Position numbers and translations under genes: made by a program
Shown here: positions 54,153 to 63,323 of the stretch, in pieces
Position numbering within the stretch: the stretch's first letter is position 1
How the letters are laid out: the number at the start of each line of letters is the position of its first letter
Notes under the pieces: generated by a model
The model's input: the letters and a program-made list of their open reading frames with translations, nothing else
Databases searched by the model: none
What the model was told of the DNA's origin: nothing
Source of the DNA: an uncultured Pelagibacteraceae bacterium
Lineage (GTDB): Bacteria; Pseudomonadota; Alphaproteobacteria; Pelagibacterales; Pelagibacteraceae
Assembly: GCA_902582385.1 (NCBI GenBank)
Contig: CACHRX010000003.1
Span: 1-64,000, forward strand
Reading direction: 5' to 3'
DNA: 64,000 nucleotides

Positions 54153-55304
54153 ATGAGATTAAAAGATTGTCACAATTTTAGTGATTTTAGAAAACTTGCT
54201 AAGCTTAAACTTCCATCACCTATATTTCATTATATTGATGGTGCAGCTGATGATGAAATCACATACGCTCGAAATACAAGTGCTTTTGATGATGTTGATT
54301 TAGTTCCAAATGTTTTAAGAGGTGTTGAGAATGTCGATTTATCTACAACGATTTTTGGTAAAAAATTAGATTTACCATTTTATCTTTCACCAACAGCACT
54401 ACAAAGACTTTTCCATTATGATGGTGAAAGAGCGGTTGGAAAAGCTGCTAAAAAATTCAATACAATGTTTGGTGTCTCAGCATTAGCTACTGTTAGTGTA
54501 GAAGAAATATCTTCCATGATTGATACTCCAAAAATGTTTCAGTTTTACTTTCACAAAGATAGAGGTTTGAACGACTCTTGCTTGGAGCGAGCTAAAGCCG
54601 CTAAGTTTGATGTGATGGCTTTGACAGTTGATACTATTACTGGCGGAAATCGTGAAAGAGATCTAAGAACTGGTTTTACTTCTCCACCAAAATTGACTTT
54701 ATCGAGCTTATTTAGTTTTGCGACCAAACCAATGTGGGGAATTAATTATTTAACAAAAGGTAAATTTGAATTACCTCATCTTCAAGATTTTGTAAAAGAG
54801 GGCACAAGCACAAACTCTTCGATAGGAAACTATTTTTCAACGATGTTAGATCAATCTATGAATTGGAAAGATGCGGAAAAACTTTGCTCTCAATGGGGAG
54901 GTCATTTTGCTCTTAAGGGAGTAATGAGTGTTGAGGATGCAAAGCGAGCTGTAGATATAGGATGCACAGGTATAATGGTTTCAAATCATGGTGGAAGACA
55001 ACTTGACGGATCTAGATCTCCATTTGATCAACTTGCAGAAATTGTAGACGCAGTTGGTGATAAATTGGATGTAATTTGTGAAGGTGGAATTCATAGGGGC
55101 ACACATATGCTTAAAGCGTTATCTTTAGGTGCTAAAGCTTGCTCCGGTGGAAGATTATATCTTTACGCATTAGCAGCTGGAGGCCAAGCAGGTGTTGAAA
55201 GGGCAATAGAAAAATATAAATCAGAATTAGTAAGAGATATGAAGTTAATGGGATGTACAAAAATTAGTGATCTAAATCGAGATAACCTAAGATTTAGAAG
55301 ATAA
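54153..55304 (+). CDS. FMN-dependent alpha-hydroxyacid oxidase, copy 1 (LldD/GlcO family)
   Basis: This is an FMN-dependent oxidase of L-2-hydroxyacids (lactate or glycolate type). About 383 aa when started at 54153, which aligns exactly with copy 2; the upstream ATG at 54147 is less likely. The catalytic region SNHGGRQLDGSRSPFDQL is intact. At the FMN-phosphate loop it reads EGGIHRG: Glu310 and His314 replace the usual Asp and Arg seen in copy 2. Its stop and the start of copy 2 share base 55304. Substrate is not certain. Confidence 0.92.
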   Translation: MRLKDCHNFSDFRKLAKLKLPSPIFHYIDGAADDEITYARNTSAFDDVDLVPNVLRGVENVDLSTTIFGKKLDLPFYLSPTALQRLFHYDGERAVGKAAKKFNTMFGVSALATVSVEEISSMIDTPKMFQFYFHKDRGLNDSCLERAKAAKFDVMALTVDTITGGNRERDLRTGFTSPPKLTLSSLFSFATKPMWGINYLTKGKFELPHLQDFVKEGTSTNSSIGNYFSTMLDQSMNWKDAEKLCSQWGGHFALKGVMSVEDAKRAVDIGCTGIMVSNHGGRQLDGSRSPFDQLAEIVDAVGDKLDVICEGGIHRGTHMLKALSLGAKACSGGRLYLYALAAGGQAGVERAIEKYKSELVRDMKLMGCTKISDLNRDNLRFRR

Positions 55305-56455
55305 TGAGTTTAAAAAACTGTTATAATTTTGAAGATTTCAGAAAATTAGCAAAAAAAAAATTACCATCGCCAATTTTTCATTATATAGACGGGGGTGCAG
55401 ATGATGAGTCGACATTAAGAAGAAATACAGATTCTTTTGATGATTGTGATTTAATTCCTAATATTCTAGCAAGTGTTGGAAAACCAGATTTATCCACTAC
55501 TTTGTTTGGTCGAAAAATAGACATGCCTATTTTTCTTTCCCCTGCCGCTATGCAAAGACTTTATCATCCAGATGGAGACAGAGCTTCTGCAAGAGCTGCG
55601 GAAAAATTTAATACTTTTTATAGTATGTCTTCGATGGGAAACAATACTATTGAAGAGGTATCTAATATTTCAAGTGGACCAAAGTTATTTCAGCTTTACG
55701 TTCATAAGGATCGATCAATCTCTGATGATTTAATAGATAGATCTAGAAGATCTGGTTTTGATGCTATGTGTTTAACAGTAGATACTTTAGTTGCTGGTAA
55801 CAGAGAAAAAGATCACAGAACAGGATTTACTACTCCTCCAAAACTTACTCTTCAAAGTTTAATGAGTTTTGCAATGCGACCTGGATGGGTCTTTAATTAT
55901 TTTACAGGTAAAAGATTTGAATTATCAAATGTTAAAAAAAAAACAGATAAAGGCACAAATATAGCTAAATCAGTTATTGAATATATTAATGAACAATATG
56001 ATCCTGCCATGGGTTGGGAGGATGCGGAATATTGTGCAAAAAGATGGAATGGACCTTTTGCATTAAAAGGAGTTATGTCTGTAGAAGATGCTAAAAGAGC
56101 AATTGATATAGGGTGTACTGCAATTATGATATCTAATCATGGAGGTCGCCAACTCGATGGATCAAGATCGCCTTTTGATCAAGTAAAAGCAATTTCGGAT
56201 GCTGTAGGTGATAAATTAGAGATTATTTTGGATGGGGGAATTCGAAGAGGAACTCATGTACTGAAAGCAATTGCTGCCGGGGCTAAAGCATGCAGTTTTG
56301 GTAAAATGTTTTTGTTCTCTTTGGCCGCAGGAGGCCAACAAGGAGTCGAACATTTGCTTCAAAATATGCATGATGAGATAAACAGAAATATGGTTTTAAT
56401 GGGATGTAAGAATTTAAAAGAGTTGAATAGTTCGAAATTAATATATAGAAAATAG
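55304..56455 (+). CDS. FMN-dependent alpha-hydroxyacid oxidase, copy 2 (LldD/GlcO family)
   Basis: The 383 aa protein is a close paralogue of copy 1, collinear along its length. It has the standard FMN-loop residues Asp310 and Arg314 (LDGGIRRG) and the catalytic SNHGGRQLDGSRSPFDQV. Members of the family oxidise L-lactate, glycolate or mandelate, passing electrons to quinone or oxygen. The tandem location suggests gene duplication with possible substrate split. It lies 11 bp before the aminotransferase gene. Confidence 0.93.
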   Translation: MSLKNCYNFEDFRKLAKKKLPSPIFHYIDGGADDESTLRRNTDSFDDCDLIPNILASVGKPDLSTTLFGRKIDMPIFLSPAAMQRLYHPDGDRASARAAEKFNTFYSMSSMGNNTIEEVSNISSGPKLFQLYVHKDRSISDDLIDRSRRSGFDAMCLTVDTLVAGNREKDHRTGFTTPPKLTLQSLMSFAMRPGWVFNYFTGKRFELSNVKKKTDKGTNIAKSVIEYINEQYDPAMGWEDAEYCAKRWNGPFALKGVMSVEDAKRAIDIGCTAIMISNHGGRQLDGSRSPFDQVKAISDAVGDKLEIILDGGIRRGTHVLKAIAAGAKACSFGKMFLFSLAAGGQQGVEHLLQNMHDEINRNMVLMGCKNLKELNSSKLIYRK

Positions 56456-56466
56456 GGGTAAAATAA

Positions 56467-57633
56467 ATGAAACTGGCAAAAAGTTTAGATAGATTAGGCA
56501 CTGAGTCTGCATTTACCGTTCTAGCAGAAGCAAAAAAATTAGAAGCTCAAGGAAAACCAATGATTCATTTAGGGCTAGGACAACCAGATTTTAAAACTCC
56601 AAAACATGTCGTTGAAGCAGCTAAGAAAGCATTAGATGATGGACACCATGGATATGTTATGTCAAATGGTATTCCAGAGTGTCGTCAAGCTGTAACTAGG
56701 TGGATAAAAAAACGTTACAGTGTTGATGTTGATTTTGAGAGAATCCTTATCATGCCTGGTGGAAAACCAACAATGCATTATGCTATTCAATGTTTTGGTG
56801 AACCAGGTGCTGAAATTATACATCCTACACCAGCTTTTCCAATTTATGAGTCTATGATTAATTATACAGGGTCAACTTCAGTCCCATATGATCTTACAGA
56901 AGACAAAGACCTAAAATTTAATCCTGATAAAATTTTATCTTTGATAACAGATAAGACTCGATTGTTAATTTTAATTAATCCAAATAATCCCACAGGAAGC
57001 TTTGTCGAAAAAAGAGATATTGATTTTTTAGCTGATGGCCTGAAGAAACACCCTCACGTAACAATATTAAGCGATGAAATTTATAGTAGACAAATTTTTG
57101 ATGGTAAAGAAATGCCCTCATTCTTTAATTATCCAGAGTTGAGAGAAAGATTAATAGTATTAGAGGGATGGAGCAAAGCATACTCAATGACTGGATGGAG
57201 ACTTGGTTGGAGTTTTTGGCCTCAACACTTAATTGAACATGTAAATAAATTATTAATAAACAGTGTTTCTTGTGTCAACGCTGCAGCTCAATTTGCTGGG
57301 ATTGCTGCATTAGATGGGCCTGATGACTCAATCAATGAAATGATGGAAAAATTTAATCAAAGAAGAGATTTAATTCACAAAGGTCTAAATGATTTACCAG
57401 GTGTAGAATGTAGTTTGCCTGGAGGAGCCTTTTATGCATTTCCTAAAGTCATTGGCACTGGAATGAATGGTGCTGAATTTGCAAGAAAGGCTATGCATGA
57501 AGCTGGTGTAGCAATTGTGCCTGGATCTGCTTTTGGTGAAACTTGCCAAAACTATGTTAGATTTAGTTTTGCTGCTTCAAGAGATAATATTTCTCAAGCA
57601 CTAGAAAATATAAAGAAAATGCTAACTAAATAA
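56467..57633 (+). CDS. PLP-dependent class I/II aminotransferase
   Basis: The 388 aa protein is a fold-type I aspartate-aminotransferase-like enzyme. The PLP lysine lies in LEGWSKAYSMTGWRLGW (near residue 239). The NPNNPTGSF motif near 173 and the substrate-carboxylate arginine in VRFSFAAS near 368 are present. In this neighbourhood it might aminate glyoxylate or another 2-oxoacid (to glycine or alanine), but this is inference. It has a strong purine-rich stretch (ATAGGGGTAAAATAA) just upstream. Confidence 0.9.
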   Translation: MKLAKSLDRLGTESAFTVLAEAKKLEAQGKPMIHLGLGQPDFKTPKHVVEAAKKALDDGHHGYVMSNGIPECRQAVTRWIKKRYSVDVDFERILIMPGGKPTMHYAIQCFGEPGAEIIHPTPAFPIYESMINYTGSTSVPYDLTEDKDLKFNPDKILSLITDKTRLLILINPNNPTGSFVEKRDIDFLADGLKKHPHVTILSDEIYSRQIFDGKEMPSFFNYPELRERLIVLEGWSKAYSMTGWRLGWSFWPQHLIEHVNKLLINSVSCVNAAAQFAGIAALDGPDDSINEMMEKFNQRRDLIHKGLNDLPGVECSLPGGAFYAFPKVIGTGMNGAEFARKAMHEAGVAIVPGSAFGETCQNYVRFSFAASRDNISQALENIKKMLTK

Positions 57634-57671
57634 GCTGTATTTTTGCTTAGATTTTTACTAATATTCATAAA

Positions 57672-59045
57672 ATGAATGATCTGGTTCAAGCAGAATTAAA
57701 AAAAATTTTTAACGGAAGATTTTCTACTTCAGAGTCTACAAGAGCAAATTATGCAAGAGGCGAGGATACTTATGATCCCATCTTATCAAAGGCAGTAGTT
57801 TTTCCAGAAACAAACGAGGAAGTCTCAAAAATATTAAGTTTATGTAATCAACACAAGATTCCTGTAGTTCCCTTTGGAACTGGAACATCTTTAGAGGGAA
57901 ATGTTGTCGGAAATGATAAAGGGATAACTATTTCACTTGAAAAGATGAATAAAATTTTAAGCGTTAATGCTGAAGATTTTGATTGTAGAGTGCAAGCTTG
58001 TGTTACTAAAGAACAGCTAAATGAATATTTAAGAGAGGATGGAGTTTTTTTCCCAATTGATCCTGGTGCAAATGCTGCAATAGGTGGCATGGCATCTACT
58101 TCAGCCTCAGGAACTATGGCAGTTAAGTATGGTACAATGAAAACAGTAATCACTGGTCTTACAGTTGTTTTGCCAAATGGTGACATTATTAATACCGGGA
58201 GTAGAACTAAAAAAACCTCAGCTGGTTATAATCTAACAAATCTTTTTATCGGTTCTGAAGGCACTTTAGGAATAATTACTGAAATTCAATTGAGATTATC
58301 TCCAATTCCAGAAAGTATTATGAGTGCGGTTTGTCATTTTCCCTCTTTAGAGAGTGCAGTTAAAACAGCACAACAAGTAATTCAATATGGTGTTCCCATA
58401 GCAAGAATTGAAATGTTAAATAAAGAACAGATGGAAATTAGTATCAATTATTCAAAACTACAAGATATTGAAGCTGTACCAACTTTATTTTTTGAATTTC
58501 ATGGTTCTGAGGTATCAAATAAAGAAAATATAAAAATAGTAGAGGAGATTTCAAAAGATAACAACGGAAGCTCCTTTAAATGGGCAAAAGATTTAGAGGA
58601 AAGAAATAAACTTTGGAAAGCTAGATGGGATGTTTATTATTCTGTTAAAGCTTTAATAAATAATGGTAGAGTTTATTCAACTGATGTATGTTTACCAATT
58701 TCAAATATAACTGAATGCGTAAATTTTGCTGAAGAGCAAACGAAAAAACTTGGTCTCAGAGCTCCTATGGTAGGGCATTTAGGGGACGGTAATTTTCATG
58801 TAATTTTACCTTATGATCCTAAAGAAGAAGGTACATATAATAAGATAAGGGATTTTAGTGATTTATTAATTAAAAAAACATTAGAATTAAATGGAACAAT
58901 AACAGGTGAACATGGAGTTGGATTACATAAAAAAGCTTACCTGTTACAAGAGCATGGTGATTGTATCCCTTTAATGAAATCTATTAAAAAAAGTATTGAT
59001 CAAAATAATATAATGAATCCAGGAAAGATATTCGATCTTAATTAA
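57672..59045 (+). CDS. FAD-binding oxidase, GlcD / D-lactate dehydrogenase type
   Basis: The 457 aa protein has the PCMH-type FAD domain (VPFGTGTSLEGNVVG near residues 61-75, GSEGTLGIITEIQL near 192) and the FAD-oxidase C domain (GHLGDGNFHVILPYDP near 370, GEHGVGLHKKAYLL). It fits the glycolate oxidase GlcD and D-lactate dehydrogenase groups. The partner subunits GlcE and GlcF are not adjacent, so it may be the single-subunit D-lactate type. It lies in line with the hydroxyacid genes, 38 bp after the aminotransferase. Confidence 0.9.
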   Translation: MNDLVQAELKKIFNGRFSTSESTRANYARGEDTYDPILSKAVVFPETNEEVSKILSLCNQHKIPVVPFGTGTSLEGNVVGNDKGITISLEKMNKILSVNAEDFDCRVQACVTKEQLNEYLREDGVFFPIDPGANAAIGGMASTSASGTMAVKYGTMKTVITGLTVVLPNGDIINTGSRTKKTSAGYNLTNLFIGSEGTLGIITEIQLRLSPIPESIMSAVCHFPSLESAVKTAQQVIQYGVPIARIEMLNKEQMEISINYSKLQDIEAVPTLFFEFHGSEVSNKENIKIVEEISKDNNGSSFKWAKDLEERNKLWKARWDVYYSVKALINNGRVYSTDVCLPISNITECVNFAEEQTKKLGLRAPMVGHLGDGNFHVILPYDPKEEGTYNKIRDFSDLLIKKTLELNGTITGEHGVGLHKKAYLLQEHGDCIPLMKSIKKSIDQNNIMNPGKIFDLN

Positions 59046-59062
59046 AAATCCAAAAAATACTT

Positions 59063-60016
59063 ATGAAAAAAATTTTAATTACTAGGAAATTAATTAAAGA
59101 TAGTGAAGATAAAGCTATAAAAACTTTTGAAGCTAAGCTCAATTCAAATGATGAATTATATTCTCAATCAAAATTAATAGAAATGAGTAAAGGTTGTGAT
59201 GGCATCCTTTCATCCCTGACAGAAAAAATGGATAAAGATACAATAGATAAGTTACCAGATACTATAAAAATTATCTCAAATTTTGCAGTTGGTTTCGGAA
59301 ATATTGATTTAGATGCAGCAAAAAAAAGAGGCATTGTAGTTACAAATACTCCAGAAGTATTGTCAGACGCAACTGCAGAAATAGGAGTGTTATTAATTTT
59401 AGGAGCATGTAGAAGAGCTGCTGAAGGAATTGAGTCTGCAAGAGAAGGTGGTTGGAAATGGTCAGCAGATTATTTGATTGGAAAACAATTAACTGGAACT
59501 AGATTAGGTGTTTTAGGAATGGGAAGGATTGGACAAAAAATTGCAAAAATTGCTAAATCTTTAGGAATGATAATTCATTATCATAATCGTTCAAAACTTA
59601 GTGAGGAAAAAGAACAAGGTGCTACTTATCATGATAATATAAAAAGTCTTTTTTCTGTTTCTGATGTTTTGTCAATTTGTTGTCCTGCCACTAAAGAAAC
59701 TGAAAATATGATTAACAAAGAAACTGTTGAATATTTTCCGAAGGGTGCTGTAATTACTAATGTAGCAAGAGGAGATATTGTAGAAGACGAGGCTTTAATT
59801 GATGCTTTAAATAGAAGAAAAATTTACGCTGCGGGTCTTGATGTTTATAAAAATGAGCCAAATTTAAATCCAGGTTATTCTAAAATAAAATCAGTTTTTA
59901 TTTTACCCCATTTAGGGAGCGCCACTAAAGATACTAGAATTGCTATGGCAAACCTAGCAATAGATAACATAGATGAGTTTTTTAAAACTGGAAACAGTGT
60001 TAATAAAGTGAATTAA
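59063..60016 (+). CDS. D-2-hydroxyacid dehydrogenase (glyoxylate/hydroxypyruvate reductase type)
   Basis: The 317 aa NAD(P)-dependent enzyme belongs to the D-isomer 2-hydroxyacid dehydrogenases. The signature FAVGFGNIDLDAAKKRGI lies near residue 74, the Rossmann loop LGMGRIGQKIAK near 152, and the catalytic His in LPHLGSATKDTR near 282, with VARGDIVEDEALI before it. It resembles GyaR or GhrB. It may interconvert glyoxylate and glycolate or hydroxypyruvate and glycerate. It is 17 bp after the GlcD-type gene. Confidence 0.92.
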   Translation: MKKILITRKLIKDSEDKAIKTFEAKLNSNDELYSQSKLIEMSKGCDGILSSLTEKMDKDTIDKLPDTIKIISNFAVGFGNIDLDAAKKRGIVVTNTPEVLSDATAEIGVLLILGACRRAAEGIESAREGGWKWSADYLIGKQLTGTRLGVLGMGRIGQKIAKIAKSLGMIIHYHNRSKLSEEKEQGATYHDNIKSLFSVSDVLSICCPATKETENMINKETVEYFPKGAVITNVARGDIVEDEALIDALNRRKIYAAGLDVYKNEPNLNPGYSKIKSVFILPHLGSATKDTRIAMANLAIDNIDEFFKTGNSVNKVN

Positions 60017-60133
60017 TTCTACCTTAGATTGTATAAATTTCAAATTCTGCGACATCTACGCTTTTTTTTAGAAAGACTCCAATCAGATTCTATGTTTAAT
60101 TATTGCAGTTAATTAACTATTAGAGGAGAAATA

Positions 60134-61288
60134 ATGACTAAAGAAAATAAATCATTGAAGATTAAAACATCTTCAAGACGTAAGTTCTTTAAGACTGCTG
60201 CTAAAGCGAGTGCTGTAGCTGCAGCCGCTGTTGCAATGCCATATGTAAAGGCAAATGCTGCAACAACATTAAAGATGCAAGCTGCTTGGCCTAGTGGAGC
60301 AAACATCTTTTTTGAAATGGCTGGAGACTACTGTAACATGGTTAAAGAGATGTCTGGAGGATCACTTCAGATCGATCTTCAGCCAGTAGGTGCAGTTGTA
60401 AAAACTTCAGAAATTGGACAAGCAGTAAGTTCAGGTGTAGTAGATATGGGTCACTGGGTGACAGCATATTGGTACGGAAAAAACCCTGCCGCATCTTTAT
60501 TTGGAACTGGTCCTTCATACGGGATGTCATCTCAAGAAGTTATGGGATGGATGGAATATGGTGGAGGAAGAAAACTATATGACGAGACTCTTGCAAAAGT
60601 AGGTTTTGACTATATTGGTTTTTTCCATATGCCTATGCCAGCACAGCCTTTTGGTTGGTTTAAAAAGAACGTAACTAAAGTATCTGATGTTAAAGGTATG
60701 AAGTACAGAACAGTTGGTTTAGCGACTAACGTTTTAACTGCAATGGGAATGGTAGTTAGACAATTACCAGGTGGTGAAATTCAGCCAGCGATGAAAACGG
60801 GTTTGATTGAAGCTGCTGAGTTTAACAACCCTACTTCAGACTCTCAGTTTGGTATGCAAGACGTTTCTAAGCACTATCACTTAGGAAGCTTCCACCAATC
60901 TCAAGAGATGTTTGAGATACCGGTTAACAAAAAAACATATAACAGTTTATCACCTGCGCACCAAGCAATTTTGAAAAATGCTGCTTATGCTGCAAACAGT
61001 GATAACTACTTTAAAGCTTTAGTAAGATACTCAGCTGACTTAGCTAAGTTGATGAATGAGCATAAAGTAAATGTTTACCAAACTTCAGATGAGATCTTAG
61101 CTCAACAATTAAAAGGTTGGGATAAAGTAATCGGCGACTTTAATAAGAAAGATGCTTTCTTTAAAAAAGTTGTAGATTCTCAAAAATCTTATGCAAAAAG
61201 AGTAATGAAGTACTTGCTGATGAATCAGCCTAATTACAAACTTGCATACGAAAATGAGTTTGGACCAATCGGAAAAGTTAAGATATAA
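60134..61288 (+). CDS. TRAP transporter substrate-binding protein (DctP/TakP family)
   Basis: The 384 aa periplasmic receptor has a Tat-type leader (SSRRKFFKTAAKASAVAAAA, with the twin arginine near residues 15-16) and the receptor body. LKMQAAWPSGANIFFEMAGDY near 48 and PGGEIQPAMKTGLIEAAEF near 210 fit the TakP/FcbT1-like group that includes 2-oxoacid and lactate binders. A strong Shine-Dalgarno sequence (GAGGAGAA) lies just before ATG. It precedes a hairpin and then the two membrane subunits. The ligand is probably a monocarboxylate, given its neighbours. Confidence 0.9.
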   Translation: MTKENKSLKIKTSSRRKFFKTAAKASAVAAAAVAMPYVKANAATTLKMQAAWPSGANIFFEMAGDYCNMVKEMSGGSLQIDLQPVGAVVKTSEIGQAVSSGVVDMGHWVTAYWYGKNPAASLFGTGPSYGMSSQEVMGWMEYGGGRKLYDETLAKVGFDYIGFFHMPMPAQPFGWFKKNVTKVSDVKGMKYRTVGLATNVLTAMGMVVRQLPGGEIQPAMKTGLIEAAEFNNPTSDSQFGMQDVSKHYHLGSFHQSQEMFEIPVNKKTYNSLSPAHQAILKNAAYAANSDNYFKALVRYSADLAKLMNEHKVNVYQTSDEILAQQLKGWDKVIGDFNKKDAFFKKVVDSQKSYAKRVMKYLLMNQPNYKLAYENEFGPIGKVKI

Positions 61289-61310
61289 TTAACTTTTTAT
61301 AAATATTTTA

Positions 61311-61336
61311 AAGGGGGGCTATGCCCCCCTTTTTTA
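61311..61336 (+). terminator. Hairpin terminator/attenuator between TRAP P and Q subunits
   Basis: GGGGGG (61313-61318) pairs with CCCCCC (61324-61329) over a 5-base loop, flanked by an A/T pair and followed by six T at 61330-61335. It lies 23 bp after the receptor stop and 40 bp before the Q-subunit start. Partial read-through would give more receptor than membrane subunit. Confidence 0.88.
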
Positions 61337-61375
61337 TTTGATTAATCAAAGACAATTCAATAAAACTCTTTATTT

Positions 61376-61966
61376 ATGATAAGATCATTTATAAAATTTG
61401 CCGACCGCTTAAGTGTTTCAATGGGAAAAGCTTTTTCTTGGTGCATAGTGATCTTAATGGGCGGAACTTGTTATGAAGTTTTTATGGCATACGCATTAAA
61501 TGCACCAACTTTATGGAATTTCGATTTTAGTCTTCAAATGTATGGAGCTATATTTATGATGGCTGGTGCTTATACATTATGTACCGAGGCACATGTAAGA
61601 GGAGATGTGATTTACAGATTATTTTCTCAAAAAACACAAGCTAAGATAGATTTTGTTTTATATTTTATTTTCTTTTTTCCTGGAGTAATTGCTCTTGCTT
61701 TTTATGGTTATGAATATGCATCACTTGCATGGAAAATTAAAGAGACAAGTTGGAACAGTCCAGCACAAATCCAAATTTATATGGCTAAATCTTTAATACC
61801 TTTATCTGGAACGCTTTTAACTATTCAGGGAATAAGTGAGGTGTTTAGATGTATTATATGTATTCAAACAGGTAGTTGGCCAGAAAGAAACATAGCCGAC
61901 GCAGAGGAAACTGAAAAAATATTAATGAGAACTTCTCAGAAAGGCAATTCAGACGATGTTATTTAG
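61376..61966 (+). CDS. TRAP transporter small membrane subunit (DctQ type)
   Basis: The 196 aa protein has four membrane helices and the DctQ pattern: ADRLSVSMGKAFSWCIVILMGGTCYEVFMAYALNAPTLW near residues 8-46, and CTEAHVRGDVIYRLFSQKTQAKIDFVLYFIFFFPG near 68-102. It bridges the receptor and the large subunit. It overlaps the M-subunit gene by 11 bp. Confidence 0.93.
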   Translation: MIRSFIKFADRLSVSMGKAFSWCIVILMGGTCYEVFMAYALNAPTLWNFDFSLQMYGAIFMMAGAYTLCTEAHVRGDVIYRLFSQKTQAKIDFVLYFIFFFPGVIALAFYGYEYASLAWKIKETSWNSPAQIQIYMAKSLIPLSGTLLTIQGISEVFRCIICIQTGSWPERNIADAEETEKILMRTSQKGNSDDVI

Positions 61967-63317
61967 TCTTACAAATCCCGAAGTTGCAATAATGATGATG
62001 GGTATATTTTTATTTGCTGTCTTATTAGGTTTTCCAATTGCATTTACTTTAATGGCAATGGGTTTAGGTTTTGGGTATTACGCTTATTTTGATCCAACTA
62101 AAATGGAACATCTATTTGATAACAGGATATTTCAATTATTTGTTCAAAATACTTATACGGTAATGGATAATAACGTCTTAACCGCCGTGCCACTCTTCTT
62201 GTTTATGGGGTATTTGGTTGAAAGAGCTGGAATAGTTGCAAAATTATTTTTTGCTATAAGATTGGCTTCTCATAAACTTCCAGCCTCTATGGCAGTTGCA
62301 GCTTTAATTACTTGTACATTATTTTCAACAGCAACAGGTATAATTGGTGCGGTAGTAACTCTTATGGGACTGTTGGCTTGGCCAGCTATGGTTAAAGCAG
62401 GTTATGATAAAAAATTTGCATCTGGAATTATCTGTTCTGGCGGATGTTTAGGTATCTTAATACCTCCAAGCATAATGTTAATTGTTTATTCTGTGATAGC
62501 TCAACTTTCACCCTTAAGGTTGTTTGCTGCTGCAATTTTCCCAGGATTAATGTTAGCTGGATTATATATAGGTTATGCAGTTTTTAGAGCATGGTTAAAT
62601 CCATCTATTGCTCCAAAACCTGCAGCAGAGGAAATTCCGCCTACTGCAGTTATTATGAAAGAAGTTTTAGTTTCATTCTTACCTTTATTTTCATTAATTA
62701 TTTTGGTTTTAGGTACAATTCTAGCAGGAATAGCGACACCTGCTGAAGCTGCTGCGGTAGGAGCTTTTGGAGCCTTAGTATTATCTTATTTTTATAAAAC
62801 TTTAAAATGGAAAAATTTTAAAGAGTCTGTTTTTTTAACAGCTAAGACCACCGCAATGATTATGTGGTTATTCATTGGTTCCTGGACGTTTGCATCTGTT
62901 TTTTCATATCTTGGAGGACATGAGGTATTTGAGCACTTCTTTAAATCATTAAACCTTCAACCTTGGCAGTTTTTGGTTATTACTCAAATAATTATATTTT
63001 TGTTAGGTTGGCCTCTAGAGTGGACAGAAATATTGATTATTTTTGTGCCAATATTTTTACCTTTAGTAGAATTTTTTGGAGTAAACCCTTATTTTTTTGC
63101 GATGTTGATTGCTTTGAATCTACAAACTTCATTCCTAACACCCCCCATGGCAATGTCAGCTTATTACTTAAAGGGAGTTCAATCGAAAAATGTAGAACTT
63201 ATGCAAATTTTCAGTGGAATAATGCCTTTTTTAGGCATTGTGATTTTAGCAATGGTTTTAATGTATTTATTCCCAGGAATAGCTCTTTGGTTACCAGAGA
63301 CATTATTTGCAAATTAA
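61956..63317 (+). CDS. TRAP transporter large membrane subunit (DctM type)
   Basis: The 453 aa multi-pass protein is the Na+-coupled channel of the TRAP system. It shows the DctM features FPIAFTLMAMGLGFGYYAY near residue 25, VPLFLFMGYLVERAG near 79, and the GGCLGILIPPSIMLIVYS hairpin near 161-178. A second inverted repeat lies near 300-330 and QTSFLTPPMAMSAYYLKGV near 385. It completes the P-Q-M set and is followed after 6 bp by an amidase gene. Confidence 0.95.
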   Translation: MLFSLTNPEVAIMMMGIFLFAVLLGFPIAFTLMAMGLGFGYYAYFDPTKMEHLFDNRIFQLFVQNTYTVMDNNVLTAVPLFLFMGYLVERAGIVAKLFFAIRLASHKLPASMAVAALITCTLFSTATGIIGAVVTLMGLLAWPAMVKAGYDKKFASGIICSGGCLGILIPPSIMLIVYSVIAQLSPLRLFAAAIFPGLMLAGLYIGYAVFRAWLNPSIAPKPAAEEIPPTAVIMKEVLVSFLPLFSLIILVLGTILAGIATPAEAAAVGAFGALVLSYFYKTLKWKNFKESVFLTAKTTAMIMWLFIGSWTFASVFSYLGGHEVFEHFFKSLNLQPWQFLVITQIIIFLLGWPLEWTEILIIFVPIFLPLVEFFGVNPYFFAMLIALNLQTSFLTPPMAMSAYYLKGVQSKNVELMQIFSGIMPFLGIVILAMVLMYLFPGIALWLPETLFAN

Positions 63318-63323
63318 TTTTGA

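Noticed and set aside
60109-60306. Minus-strand frame opposite the TRAP receptor signal peptide
   Set aside because: It is the antisense shadow of an alanine-rich leader; the plus-strand receptor has a clear motif set and ribosome-binding site.
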